From assembly GCA_022836915.1 (NCBI GenBank), contig CP094668.1, positions 5,146,001 through 5,210,000 of the forward strand: 64,000 bases of DNA, read 5' to 3'. Origin of the DNA: Paenibacillus sp. OVF10. Its GTDB lineage: Bacteria > Bacillota > Bacilli > Paenibacillales > Paenibacillaceae. Each line of letters begins with the position of its first letter. The first letter of the stretch is position 1. The position numbers and the translations under genes are program-made. The notes beneath the pieces are model-generated. The model was given only the letters and a program-made list of their open reading frames with translations, was not told the DNA's origin and did not search any database. Shown here one piece after another: positions 1 through 8,919 of the stretch.

Positions 1-760
1 GATCAGGACCCTGTACAAACGGTACAAAGGCACTCTCGTCCTTCTCGCGACCAAACAACTGGTTCACCAGTTCCTCCCCATGGCCCACCATGTTCTTTAA
101 TTGAGCCAGATCAGGTTGCTTGGCAGCGGTAAGCCCTTTGGTATGAGATAACCAGGCGTCCATCTGAGCAATCTCATACGGTTCACGGCGAATCAGCGCG
201 GCAGGACGAATCGTCTCATAATGCTCCTCCAGAACGGTGTAGCGGTTTGCAAGTACGGCCGCAGTTTGCCCTTGATTTGTAGCAGCGGATAAAGCGTCCA
301 GATCGTTTTTCACGATTTTATAATACTGAAGCCATAAAGGCTTGGTTGGATTCGCGAGACTATCGGCTGCAAGTCTGAGCTTGGCAGAGGACTGCTGAAG
401 AGAAGCATCGTCATTTTTCACCTTCACAACGGCTTGTTTCACTTCAACAATGGTTTCGGACAAGGCGTGAATGCCCTCAACCGTTGTTTGTCCCTCAAAG
501 GAGATATGCTCCAGACTTTTACTGATACGCAGAATGCTTCCGCGCACTTCTTCAATATTATTCTCGAGCGCCTGACGATACAATATGGCTGCTTCCTCAT
601 TCAGTTGTGCAATTGAATTGCTTGTGGACACTTGTTGATCTGAATTCGAATTCAATGCTTCACTTTGCGCGGATACACGATATGCTAAGTTCGTCCAAAG
701 CAGCAGAGCTATGAACGATACCACCAATAAGCCAGTTTTGATCCCAAACGTTCTCTTCAT
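1..760 (-). CDS. ypjB: Sporulation protein YpjB (C-terminus cut by window edge)
   Basis: The frame is open from an ATG at 760 to the left edge, giving about 253 residues without a stop. The N-terminus (MKRTFGIKTGLLVVSFIALL) is a signal peptide or membrane anchor, followed by a mostly helical, Gln/Glu-rich extracytoplasmic region. The start at 760 is preferred because a GGGAGG Shine-Dalgarno lies 6 nt upstream; an in-frame ATG at 766 is too close to it. It lies downstream of qcrABC-ypjA exactly as ypjB does in B. subtilis, where the family is sporulation-associated with no known biochemical role. Identification rests on position and overall character; the C-terminal part is outside the window. 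Confidence 0.75.
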   Translation of the reverse strand, partial: MKRTFGIKTGLLVVSFIALLLWTNLAYRVSAQSEALNSNSDQQVSTSNSIAQLNEEAAILYRQALENNIEEVRGSILRISKSLEHISFEGQTTVEGIHALSETIVEVKQAVVKVKNDDASLQQSSAKLRLAADSLANPTKPLWLQYYKIVKNDLDALSAATNQGQTAAVLANRYTVLEEHYETIRPAALIRREPYEIAQMDAWLSHTKGLTAAKQPDLAQLKNMVGHGEELVNQLFGREKDESAFVPFVQGPD

Positions 761-826
761 GGACATCCCTCCCACCACCAATGTATGGCGGGGGACAGTT
801 CGTTAGAACAAGCTCAAGATCGGATA

Positions 827-1530
827 TCAGGTTCGTCTCGCTTGTCTTAAGGCCAGCCACGCGCACAGAATGCTCACCAGTGTCAGTCCGAATGTGAAAT
901 TACGCACACCATCTACATGATCATAGAGGGAAGCGGGTAACCAAGGGTAAATATCATATGTATAATCCATCGTATCGTTCAACAACGTCCAGAGACCTGC
1001 AACGACAAGGGAAGCCCAGCGGAAGCCGAAAAACGTACATAAATAAGAGCTTCAATGGCCATCGCACTATGCGAAGCAATCAACATCCAGTCTTGCCAGT
1101 GCTGTGTACCGCCTTGCATCCATCCAGCGAAAATAATGGACACGGCCCACACGCCATATTTCACAGATGTGACTACGGCAAGCGCCTGAATCACATGTCC
1201 GATCCGTTTGATAATGATGGACCGTGGTGGGTACAAAACCCATAACAACGCTAAAGTAAAAAACAAACTCGCTGTTGGACTATCTGGCACAAATACGATC
1301 TGCCACACCGGCTGCTCAGCCAGCGTCAATTTCATTTGCTCTCCATACCAGATGTATCCGTATACCGTTCCTACCGCATTACACCAAAATAATAGCCACA
1401 GGAAATAACGATTGGTTAGAAATTCCCTACTCCAGAAATACGATAAAGCCACATTCCCTGCCCCTTCCTTCATCATATATTGCGCACAATAAAGTGCTGT
1501 CCAAAAACACTTCAAAAAACCTGACCGCAT
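827..1530 (-). CDS. ypjA: YpjA family membrane protein (DUF1405), frameshifted
   Basis: A multi-span membrane protein of unknown function, encoded after qcrC as in B. subtilis. The first frame runs from 1530 to a stop at 979, but the expected continuation (WTLLNDTMDYTYDIYPWLPA) lies in the next frame and ends at 827. A T run of five on the coding strand (plus strand 1029-1033) needs one more base to join them, restoring the local sequence YVRFFGFRWASLVVAGLW. The ATG at 1530 lacks a good ribosome site. A GTG at 1452 preceded by AAGGAAGGGG may be the true start, giving about 208 residues, close to the family length. The break is probably a sequencing deletion. Confidence 0.7.
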
Positions 1531-1561
1531 AAACGATCAGGTTTCATTGGTTATTTCGATT

Positions 1562-2446
1562 TTACTGTTCTGCTTTCTGTTTCGCAAGCCATTCGGTCAG
1601 ATGAGTGATCTCTTCATCCGTGACACCTTGAGCAATAGCATTATTGTACTGAGGCTGCATTGCATTGTAGCCTTCTTTGATAATGGTCAGAATCTCTTCC
1701 TGGCTGTGCTTGTCACCTATGCCTCGAAGCGAAGGTCCAGTTGCGCCCTTCATATCAGCCGCATGGCAGCCAATACATCCGGCCTTCTTGTACGTTTCCA
1801 TTGCAGGATCATCCTGTTCCACGATCGCAACTTCTTCTTGCTGTCCAGGTGCATTGGAAACGGGTGGGAGCCCCTGTTCACGCCTCTCCAGCGCTTCTTC
1901 TTCACGTTGAATATGTTCAGGCTTCTGTCCACTTGCTTCCAACTCATGCTCGTAGTGCGTCCACGCTACATTTGTCAGGTAGAATACAGAAATGACCGAC
2001 AAAATCATCAGTGATGAAGCAATTGGGCGTTTATAGAAACGCCGCTCCTTGCCTGTATCCAGGAATGGTGCCAGCAGCAAAGCTCCAAAAGCGACTCCGC
2101 TGACCCCCAGTACCCCGAGCAGAACGTAATCGCCCGATGCGTATGGATACTTCAAGTACTGATACAGAAAAAGGAAGTACCAATCCGGCATAGGAATTAC
2201 GGATGCGCTCGGATTGGCCGGATACCCCAAAGGTGCAGGTTCTGAGATCGTTAGTACCAGAATCCCCACCAATACAACGACACCAACCATCCATTCTTTC
2301 AGCAGGAAGTTGGGAATAAAGGCTTCGGATTTTCCAGGATACGCCGTGTAATCAGGCGGGGTAATGAAGCCCGCCCCTTTACGGACCCGTGAATCACCGA
2401 CAAAGATAACCTTTTCCTCATCATCCTTCTTATGTCCGTGAGCCAT
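1562..2446 (-). CDS. qcrC: Menaquinol-cytochrome c reductase cytochrome b/c subunit QcrC
   Basis: 294 residues. The N-terminal half has three membrane spans corresponding to subunit IV of b6f complexes. The C-terminal third is a fused cytochrome c domain with one covalent haem site, CIGCH, near residue 222, and downstream Met residues that could supply the axial ligand. It forms the bc complex that oxidises menaquinol and reduces cytochrome c in the cell membrane, with QcrB and QcrA encoded directly upstream. The ATG has GGGAGG upstream, and the gene follows qcrB after about 20 nt. Length and fusion architecture match the Bacillus protein. Confidence 0.95.
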   Translation of the reverse strand: MAHGHKKDDEEKVIFVGDSRVRKGAGFITPPDYTAYPGKSEAFIPNFLLKEWMVGVVVLVGILVLTISEPAPLGYPANPSASVIPMPDWYFLFLYQYLKYPYASGDYVLLGVLGVSGVAFGALLLAPFLDTGKERRFYKRPIASSLMILSVISVFYLTNVAWTHYEHELEASGQKPEHIQREEEALERREQGLPPVSNAPGQQEEVAIVEQDDPAMETYKKAGCIGCHAADMKGATGPSLRGIGDKHSQEEILTIIKEGYNAMQPQYNNAIAQGVTDEEITHLTEWLAKQKAEQ

Positions 2447-2467
2447 TGCGATTCCTCCCTTCTCAGT

Positions 2468-3139
2468 TTATAGTGGTCCCGAAATGCCCTGTCTGCGGAT
2501 CATGATAAAGTGTCCGACCAGAAGCACCAGAAGCACAGCGGGGAGGAAGAATACATGCAGGGCAAAGAATCGGGTTAGTGTCTGTGCACCGACAATCGTA
2601 CCGCCTTGCAGGAATTCTTTAATAATCGGTCCCAGCCATGGAACCGTGTTAGCAATCTCCAATGTTACTTTTGTTGCAAAATAGGCTTTGTTATCCCATG
2701 GCAACAAGTACCCTGTCAGCCCTAGGCCCAACATGACGAAAAAGATCAGCATGCCGACAACCCAGTTCATTTCACGCGGTGCCTTGTAAGAGCCTGTAAA
2801 GAACACACGCATCGTATGTAAGAACATCATTACGATAACCAGACTGGCTCCCCAGTGGTGCATGCCGCGAACAATTTGGCCGAAGGCTACTTTGGTCTGC
2901 AGGTACTCCACACTTGCGTAGGCATTGATAATATCAGGTACATAATACATGGTCAGGAACATGCCTGACAGAATCTGAATAACAGTAATAAAGAACGTCA
3001 ATCCACCAAAGCAGTACACGAATGCGGAAAAGTGATGAGCCGGATTTACATGCTCTGGAACTTCATGATCCGCAACGTCCCGCCAGATTGGCGTGATGTC
3101 GAGACGCTCGTCAATCCAGTCATAGACATTTTTAAACAT
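2468..3139 (-). CDS. qcrB: Menaquinol-cytochrome c reductase cytochrome b subunit QcrB
   Basis: 223 residues, the short b6-type cytochrome b with four membrane helices. Paired His residues in helices two and four (around HHWGAS/HTMR and FALH/GHF) bind the two b haems. The quinol-oxidation region contains the conserved run GLTGYLLPWDNKAYF. It is the membrane core of the bc complex, encoded between the Rieske and cytochrome b/c subunits with short gaps, so it is surely cotranscribed from the promoter upstream of qcrA. Confidence 0.96.
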   Translation of the reverse strand: MFKNVYDWIDERLDITPIWRDVADHEVPEHVNPAHHFSAFVYCFGGLTFFITVIQILSGMFLTMYYVPDIINAYASVEYLQTKVAFGQIVRGMHHWGASLVIVMMFLHTMRVFFTGSYKAPREMNWVVGMLIFFVMLGLGLTGYLLPWDNKAYFATKVTLEIANTVPWLGPIIKEFLQGGTIVGAQTLTRFFALHVFFLPAVLLVLLVGHFIMIRRQGISGPL

Positions 3140-3154
3140 CTGCGTTCACGCCTC

Positions 3155-3697
3155 CTAATTCACTCGGGTGTTCGGAACAATGTCGCCCAGATATACCCAA
3201 CCCTGCTCTTCCTTGACTACGTACTCATCCAGCGGTTTGGGGGCTACGGCAAGATTCTTCCCTTCCTTGTCATAGTGCGCGCCATGGCAGGGGCAATGAT
3301 ACTCGTCAGGGTATTGCTTGTCACTATTCCAGCCTACTGTACATCCCAGATGTTTACAGATAGGTGAGAGTGCATAAATTTTACCCTGCTCGTCTTTGCG
3401 AATCCACGCCACTAACGATGCATTACTCAGATACCAACCATCCTGTTGTTTAAGTTCAAAGGTGAATTCTTGAGGCTCATTCGTAATTTTGCTGATTTCA
3501 GCTACTTTGACAGAGGTGCCTTCTCCCTTATGTTGCAAAATCGGGTCCACCGCAAAACGGACCATAGGAAGGATTGCACCGGCGGCCATGTAGGCTGTAG
3601 CTCCACCAAGCGTGTACGTCAAAAACTGCCTGCGTGACATCTCCATGCGGCTTGGCAATTTCAATGAAGCTTCGTGGTGGTCATGCTCACTGCTCAT
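3155..3697 (-). CDS. qcrA: Rieske iron-sulfur subunit QcrA
   Basis: About 180 residues beginning MSSEHDHHEAS. This ATG at 3697 has a GGAG site 5 nt upstream, so the longer in-frame start at 3733 is not preferred. Near residue 20 the motif SRRQFL followed by a hydrophobic stretch is a Tat-type signal anchor, as expected for exported folded Rieske proteins. The 2Fe-2S ligands are in CKHLGC and CPCHG, in standard order. It transfers electrons from menaquinol to the cytochrome c domain of QcrC. It is the first gene of qcrABC. Confidence 0.95.
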   Translation of the reverse strand: MSSEHDHHEASLKLPSRMEMSRRQFLTYTLGGATAYMAAGAILPMVRFAVDPILQHKGEGTSVKVAEISKITNEPQEFTFELKQQDGWYLSNASLVAWIRKDEQGKIYALSPICKHLGCTVGWNSDKQYPDEYHCPCHGAHYDKEGKNLAVAPKPLDEYVVKEEQGWVYLGDIVPNTRVN

Positions 3698-3778
3698 ACT
3701 GTCTCCAACCCCTTTTTCAGCCAACTCTCTCAAACGTTTTCATTTTCATAAATTCCACGACTTACTAGAACATACATA

Positions 3779-3807
3779 ATCATATAGTAGCCCTAGAACA
3801 CCGTCAA
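3779..3807 (-). promoter_or_regulatory. Sigma-A promoter of qcrABC
   Basis: TTGACG (3807-3802), a 17-nt spacer and TATGAT (3784-3779) on the minus strand, about 80 nt before qcrA. Two identical 8-mers reading TGTGACAA on the minus strand lie upstream of the -35 box (3819-3812 and 3874-3867), 55 nt apart, and may be regulator sites. Confidence 0.75.
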
Positions 3808-3888
3808 GAATTTGTCACACATTTTTAAGGTTCAATTGTAAGCGTTATTAAAAAATTGTTGGTAAATTGTCACATTTGTCGTTAAAAA

Positions 3889-4311
3889 CTATTTTTTCCA
3901 CAACTCTCGTATCTTTTCCCCTATAAATCTCGCAATCCCCTCTTCTCCGACCTCATGAGTTAACACGGACCGACTCAAAATCAGATCAGCAGATGGAATG
4001 TCCACGCCATCCAAATGACCATCTGATGACATAATAACCACATATTTGAATCCTGAGGATTTAAGCTGTGCGGACAAGGAATTTAATGTCATTGACAATT
4101 CCGAATTAGCATAATGAAAGGCTGGATAAGTCATGATTCTCCCTTTGAAAGGAATTTCGACCAGATCCAGAAAATCTCGCAGCCGCTCCAATGCCTCGGT
4201 AGCTTCAACTGGCGACTGCTCACCGCTAAGAGCTGTGTATGGAATAAGGCATGTATCCAGATAGAGTTGCAGTTCAGCCCAGCTGTCTTGAGTCATCTCA
4301 CTGAATTTCAA
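3889..4311 (-). CDS. ypiF: YpiF family protein (DUF2487)
   Basis: A soluble protein of about 140 residues with no catalytic motif that I recognise. It resembles the YpiF/DUF2487 family encoded just upstream of qcrA in B. subtilis. The reading frame is open from an ATG at 4362, but the family usually begins near MKFSEM. A TTG at 4311 with AGAGGGG upstream would give exactly that start, and I use it here. The role is unknown; position suggests cotranscription or shared regulation with respiratory genes, which is inference. Confidence 0.65.
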   Translation of the reverse strand: MKFSEMTQDSWAELQLYLDTCLIPYTALSGEQSPVEATEALERLRDFLDLVEIPFKGRIMTYPAFHYANSELSMTLNSLSAQLKSSGFKYVVIMSSDGHLDGVDIPSADLILSRSVLTHEVGEEGIARFIGEKIRELWKK

Positions 4312-4403
4312 TTCCCTATATCCCCTCTCTATCCATTTTATTCCCATATTATATATGACCATATCTTATAAATCCAGACATTCATTTCAGAATTACACAT
4401 ATC

Positions 4404-4436
4404 AAAAAAGGAAATACGCCTCTGCGCATTCCCTTT
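4404..4436 (-). terminator. Intrinsic terminator after the IDEAL gene
   Basis: Minus-strand imperfect stem (AAGGGAATGCGC / GGCGTATTTCCTT) with a 3-nt loop and a T6 tail, about 30 nt past the stop of the small IDEAL gene. Confidence 0.75.
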
Positions 4437-4463
4437 TATCTCAGAAAGGATATATTTTGCCTA

Positions 4464-4642
4464 TCAGTTTATGGTCCTCAGTTCATCCGTCAGACTCCGA
4501 AAGCTACTTCGTCTCCGGTAGCTAACGCTTTATCGATTTCCAAATAGAGCTTCTCGCTGCGCTGTTTGCGAAGCGCTTCGTCCCACACCATCTCAGCTGC
4601 CAGCCCCAACATGACTTCATACGTAACTTTCATTTTATCCAA
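4464..4642 (-). CDS. Small IDEAL-domain protein, frameshifted
   Basis: About 60 residues once one base is restored. It starts at TTG 4642 (GGAGG 9 nt upstream) or ATG 4633. The core reads LYLEIDKALATGDEVAF, the IDEAL motif found at the C-terminus of YpiB and in ComK- and ClpC-related proteins. In the raw sequence the frame stops right after this motif. Adding one C or G at the CGG/CCG step (plus strand about 4497-4499) continues it as SLTDELRTIN and a stop at 4464. In B. subtilis the neighbour of ypiF is ypiB, which carries this domain after a longer N-terminal part that is absent here. Function is unknown. Confidence 0.65.
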
Positions 4643-4665
4643 TAGGATGCACCTCCAAAACGGAT

Positions 4666-5172
4666 TTAAGAGCTCCTATATTCTTTTCCTTTGGTAACAT
4701 AACCCAGTGAAGTTCTGGACATCCGCTCCAGATCGGCATCTGTCAGCTCACGTATCACTTTGGCAGGTGTCCCCAAAGCAAGAGTATAGGGCGGAATCTT
4801 ACTATTCTCAGTAACAACAGAACCGGCTCCAATCAGCGTATATTCGCCAATGTCGGCTCCATTCAGCAGAATGGCTCCCATGCCGATTAATGATCCTGTT
4901 CCAATACAACAACCATGAATGATCGCTGTATGTCCTACTGAAACATCATCTCCCACAATCAAAGGTTGATCAGTATTGACATGCCCGACAACGTTATCTT
5001 GAATATTACAGCGCTTTCCAATGATAATAGGAGCCAAATCAGCCCGCAGGACTGCATTGAACCAGACGGAAGACTCTTCTCCCATTCTCAAATCACCGAT
5101 CAGTTTTGCACCCTCAGCCATATATACCGAAGAGTGTAACTGAGGTTGTAAACCTTTGTATGGAATTATCAT
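4666..5172 (-). CDS. Gamma-carbonic-anhydrase-like hexapeptide-repeat protein
   Basis: 168 residues from the ATG at 5172, which is spaced correctly from AAGGAGTG; a GTG at 5184 sits on the ribosome site itself. The whole protein is a left-handed beta-helix of hexapeptide repeats (IIGKRCNIQDNV, VGDDVSVGHTAI, IGTGSLIGMGAI). The three zinc-ligand His positions of the gamma-CA fold are present (NVVGH, VGHTAIIH). The family (YrdA/PaaY/CaiE-like) includes carbonic anhydrases and proteins of unknown activity, so enzymatic function is plausible but unproven. It seems monocistronic. Confidence 0.85.
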   Translation of the reverse strand: MIIPYKGLQPQLHSSVYMAEGAKLIGDLRMGEESSVWFNAVLRADLAPIIIGKRCNIQDNVVGHVNTDQPLIVGDDVSVGHTAIIHGCCIGTGSLIGMGAILLNGADIGEYTLIGAGSVVTENSKIPPYTLALGTPAKVIRELTDADLERMSRTSLGYVTKGKEYRSS

Positions 5173-5219
5173 TATTATTATCACTCCTTAATTTGGGAGT
5201 GATTTTAGCAACTTGTCCT

Positions 5220-6337
5220 TCACTTGTCAAACATAATAGGTGTAATGTCTCCTGAGATGGAGCGACAGGATGCAGCAAGACGCGTGCCCCAGGCTGTCAT
5301 TTGTATAGACCGACCTTCCTCATGTTCCCCAATACGCACCATGCCAAGATGCAACATCATTTTAACAATTCTGTTATCATAGATGGCCGCGGCCGTATCA
5401 TAATAGAACGGCTGAATGAATGGACCGATCTGACGAAACAGCGACTCGGCGGTTGACCATTCTTGGGCACATTCGCCTGTCCAGTACACAATAGAGGACA
5501 GATTGGGAATAGCACCTTTATACAATCTTAACCAAAACCTAAATAGCTGTATCATTTCGGCTGTTTTCTCTGCCCCCAGCTTGTCTTCTCCAGCTGGTGA
5601 CAGCTTCAGCGTGCCTTGCTCCTCACGAACCAGCCGATGGTGAAATGCATAGTCGTAGAGAAGTGCGAAACGATCCGGGTAATCCTTGAAGGAACGGCCA
5701 TATCCGAATCTCCATCCACCTTTGCCCACCAATTCCTCACTAATGTGCAGATGCTCCATAATCTGCTGTTGAGAGCGACGGTACATCATGCCTTCAGCGT
5801 TAAGGGCAATCTCGTGCTGCTGGACAAACTGCAGGAACAACTTGAGATCATCCGCTAAGAGATGATATTCATCCCGATACATGGGTGGTTCCGTTGTTTT
5901 GGTAATCCCTGCTCGCAGATGTGTGGATAACACATCCCTGAATCTTAATTTCAGATCCTGGGGTACCTGATACAAATACCTGGTCTGCTGCGTTGTCCCA
6001 TTGAACAACCATCCACTCTTATTAAAGCGAACGATGAGATCACGTGGACTCGCGCCAGCCTCACTCTCCTTTTTGTCCATCGATTGACGGGCTATGGCAA
6101 TGAGTTCTTCCATACCATAATACTGGCGAGGATCAAACAACAAGTTGTTCAAAAAGCGCTGATCTGCTTGATTCAGTTGACGTACCTGCTGCTCAAAAAG
6201 GGTCTGCTGCCCAATGTAGTGAGAATACTCTGGATGAGTTCGTGTTTGGAATTGGGCTTGCATTCACATTGGTAATAGTCTGCTATTCGATTAAGCTGGC
6301 CAATATCGGCAAAAGTAAGCATATCCGCTAGATTCAT
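5220..6337 (-). CDS. Unknown protein with SAP/Rho-N-like N-terminus, frameshifted
   Basis: I do not recognise a named family. The long frame (347 codons) is open from 6263, but an upstream frame from ATG 6337 reads MNLADMLTFADIGQLNRIAD and then KHELIQSIL, which looks like the start of the protein. One extra base in the CCC run (plus strand 6200-6202) joins them as LGSRPLFEQQ, giving about 371 residues. The N-terminal 45 residues resemble a SAP/Rho-N helical module (inference). The rest is mainly helical with winged-helix-like stretches and no catalytic motif. It stands alone; upstream is a 230-bp spacer. Confidence 0.5.
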
Positions 6338-6549
6338 GGGTCCATCGCCTCGCCCGTTAACTACTTCGACTGCTGATTCGGAGCCTGAAATAGTTTGGTT
6401 TTGTAAACATCGTTGACGGAATTCCCATAATCTAAACCTCTTTTTGGAAATCTTTTATGTTTTAAATCATACTATGCCCCAAGTTGGTCAATCAGAAGAA
6501 AAATGAGAGGTTTGATATCATATAAAACCTTTATTTCCCCATAAAACGC

Positions 6550-6586
6550 AAAAAAAACAACCCAAGTTGGATTACTCAGGTTGTTT
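6550..6586 (-). terminator. Terminator of the histidine phosphatase gene
   Basis: AACAACC / GGGTTGTT stem on the minus strand, overlapping the stop codon and followed by T8. Confidence 0.7.
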
Positions 6587-7171
6587 CGCTGTGTCCAAAG
6601 ACAGATGTCGTGTGCAATTATATAACAGCGGACTCCAGTCATCACGTTCCTTTTCCAGGATCGTCAGTGACAGGTTTCCAATTCGTTCTGTATACCGATC
6701 TTTAAACAAGGCTGTTAACAGGTTGGCCAGAAAAGCTCCATGAGTGACAATGAGCACGGCTTGGTCCGGATAGGCAGACCATAGATCTTCCAGAAACGCC
6801 AGTGCACGAATCTGGATATCCGCTATCTGCTCCTGTCCCAAGTCCAATGTCTCCCAGGATTTGCCCCAACGGGCAACCCGTTCTTCTGAAGTCAGACCTT
6901 CAATCTGACCAAAAGCCCTTTCTTTCAACCGTGCGTCCGGCTCAAGCAAAGGTACATTCAACAGTTTAGAGATAATCTCCCCTGTTTCCTGTGCCCGCGA
7001 TAATCCACTTGTGATGATATAGTCCCACTGGTATTCTTCCGTCAACAGACGTCTTCCCAGTCGCTCTGCCTGTTCACGGCCTTCCCCATTCAGAGGTATA
7101 TCAGTCTGCCCCTGTATACGGCCCGCCGCATTCCAGTCTGTAAGACCGTGACGAATAAGCCCGATTCGCAC
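6572..7171 (-). CDS. Histidine phosphatase family protein (phosphoglycerate mutase-like)
   Basis: 199 residues. The RHG motif IRHGLTDWN near residue 6 contains the phospho-accepting His, and the second catalytic His is in VTHGAF near residue 143. A conserved Arg and Glu lie in between (GLSRAQETG, KERAFGQIEG). Family members include cofactor-dependent phosphoglycerate mutase-like phosphatases, CobC and broad-specificity PhoE; the substrate cannot be read from sequence. It lies about 40 nt downstream of the anti-sigma gene and may be cotranscribed with it. Its own terminator follows the stop. Confidence 0.88.
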   Translation of the reverse strand: MRIGLIRHGLTDWNAAGRIQGQTDIPLNGEGREQAERLGRRLLTEEYQWDYIITSGLSRAQETGEIISKLLNVPLLEPDARLKERAFGQIEGLTSEERVARWGKSWETLDLGQEQIADIQIRALAFLEDLWSAYPDQAVLIVTHGAFLANLLTALFKDRYTERIGNLSLTILEKERDDWSPLLYNCTRHLSLDTAKQPE

Positions 7172-7214
7172 TTACATCCCTCATTTCTCCACACGGCGAA
7201 CGAAAGGTTATTAC

Positions 7215-7850
7215 CTATGCACTCGCACCTTGTTTACGTTTATTCGTTGTTCGATGCATACGTCCAAGAGAAAATAACGCCATTCCTATTGCAAGTAAAG
7301 AGAGGGCCATCCAATACTGCGGATAAGCAGGTCCCATGCTCACAACAAAAGGTTCTATGATACTTCCTCTGTCCGCTCCAGTCATGTTGTACTGATACAT
7401 TCCAGAGGACGATGGTCCGCTTCCGGCAACCCCTGTCTCCAGGATACCCGTAGTAACAACTTTGGTTTGCTCAGCTTCTGATACGTCTGGCTTAAACATT
7501 GCCATATACAGAAAGCTGCATAAAAAAATAGCCAGGAACGCGGCAATCCACAAAGACATATGCTTGCGGATCACAGCAGAGAAACGATTAACCTTTGCCT
7601 CTTCCGGCAGTAGCCATGGAGACTCCGCATAGATCCGGTCCATAACGTTACGGTTCACTCTCTCTGCTTGTTGTTCTGTCACTGGAACCGGAATGCTGTG
7701 CAGCAAGATCTGAGCTTCTTCCCAGACCTCAAACTGCTCGGAGCACTCTCCACAACCAGCGAGATGAGCATGAAATGCAATCCGCTGAGGATGAGTTTCC
7801 GGCAAGTCCCAGACCAGTGCAAACAGTTCCTGGGCTTCATTGCAATTCAT
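7215..7850 (-). CDS. Anti-sigma factor with zinc-finger (ZAS) domain
   Basis: 211 residues. The N-terminal cytoplasmic part carries HAHLAGCGEC near residues 27-36, the HxxxCxxC zinc site of anti-sigma (zf-HC2) domains, which binds and silences the cognate ECF sigma factor. One membrane span lies near residue 107 (WIAAFLAIFLCSF) and a second hydrophobic helix near 180-195, so the middle part is probably extracytoplasmic. The start codon overlaps the sigma gene stop as ATGA, the usual translational coupling of such pairs. The inducing signal is unknown. Confidence 0.88.
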   Translation of the reverse strand: MNCNEAQELFALVWDLPETHPQRIAFHAHLAGCGECSEQFEVWEEAQILLHSIPVPVTEQQAERVNRNVMDRIYAESPWLLPEEAKVNRFSAVIRKHMSLWIAAFLAIFLCSFLYMAMFKPDVSEAEQTKVVTTGILETGVAGSGPSSSGMYQYNMTGADRGSIIEPFVVSMGPAYPQYWMALSLLAIGMALFSLGRMHRTTNKRKQGASA

Positions 7851-8440
7851 CGGTTCTTCATCCCTTCATATGGCTCGTACACCGGTTCGAAGAAATAAGG
7901 TTCCAATTGAGTTTTTACGCTTGATCTTGCTCTGAATAATAGCGATTTCACAGAACTGACGCTCTGCCCAAGAATATTCGCAATCTCTTGGTAGTCTAGT
8001 TGATCATACTCGCGGAGTATAATCGCAGAACGCTGCTTCTCCGGCAAATTGTTAATCGCATCCCTAACCAGCATCACCCGCTCGCTGCGCAGTACAGCAT
8101 ACTCCGGTGCATTCTCCGAAGGAGCAACGGGAACAATCCCGCTCTCTTCAAGTGGGACATTTCCGCTGCGCTGTTTGCGAAGCTCACTCAGTACCGTATT
8201 TCTCGCAATGGTATATAACCAGGTTGAGAATGAGGCATCCACCTCACGGAAAGAGTGCAGACTGCGGAACGCCTTATAGAAAGTCTCAGAACAGAGATCT
8301 TCCGCAAGCAGCTCCATATTGGAACTTTTCAACATATGATATACGAAAGCCAGTATTTTACGCTGATAACGACTCATCAGCTCGGAATATAACTCCAGGT
8401 TACCTTCCTTGATCTCTCGAATCAACTGGGAATCCGTCAT
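7847..8440 (-). CDS. ECF-type RNA polymerase sigma factor
   Basis: 197 residues from the ATG at 8440, which has AGGAGGGG upstream; an in-frame ATG at 8497 lacks one. Region 2 (residues 20-85) includes AEDLCSETFYKAFRSLHSF and FSTWLYTIARN. Region 4 near 130-185 includes the helix-turn-helix LDYQEIANILGQSVSSVKSL. These are typical of a sigma-W/X type extracytoplasmic-function factor that directs polymerase to stress or envelope genes. It pairs with the overlapping anti-sigma gene. No autoregulatory ECF promoter could be assigned with confidence. Confidence 0.92.
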   Translation of the reverse strand: MTDSQLIREIKEGNLELYSELMSRYQRKILAFVYHMLKSSNMELLAEDLCSETFYKAFRSLHSFREVDASFSTWLYTIARNTVLSELRKQRSGNVPLEESGIVPVAPSENAPEYAVLRSERVMLVRDAINNLPEKQRSAIILREYDQLDYQEIANILGQSVSSVKSLLFRARSSVKTQLEPYFFEPVYEPYEGMKNR

Positions 8441-8515
8441 TTGAGTGCGACCCCTCCTCGCCCATCCATGTGCTTCTCCCCGTTCGACTCTATCCATGTA
8501 TTACCGAACAGGCAC

Positions 8516-8541
8516 AAAAAAGTTGCGGTTCTCACCGCATA
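8516..8541 (-). other. Hairpin with T tail upstream of the sigma gene
   Basis: GCGGT-GAGA-ACCGC followed by AAC and T6 on the minus strand, about 75 nt before the sigma start. It could be an attenuator or the end of an upstream transcript. The stem is short, so functional status is uncertain. Confidence 0.35.
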
Positions 8542-8886
8542 TAAAAAGCGTTCAGCGCCGTAACTGGCCTTCCCGCCAAATTCCCCTATGTAATGGCAAT
8601 TTCCCCAACGTTTCTACATTAACAGTATTTATTGTACAACGGTCTGCATCATCCTGGCAAATCCATTGGTATCCGCAAAACCCGACCTGTCATTCATATG
8701 CGGTCATTTTCACGTTCATGACTTCATTTTGAGCCTTTTTGGTAAGCCCTGCTTATATAGACGGACGACATACCGAAAAGGTTACAAAAATGTGATATTT
8801 TTTTGATCTAAGGTATCCCTAAAAAAGGAGTTATTATCCTGAATTACCGAAAAATATAATTAATTCAAGCAATTTTACTGAAAGTG

Positions 8887-8915
8887 TTGACAAAATGAAA
8901 ACGTATACATATAAT
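8887..8915 (+). promoter_or_regulatory. Perfect consensus sigma-A promoter
   Basis: TTGACA (8887-8892), exactly 17 nt, then TATAAT (8910-8915) on the plus strand. No protein gene follows on this strand; it drives the candidate small RNA. Confidence 0.88.
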
Positions 8916-8919
8916 AAGG

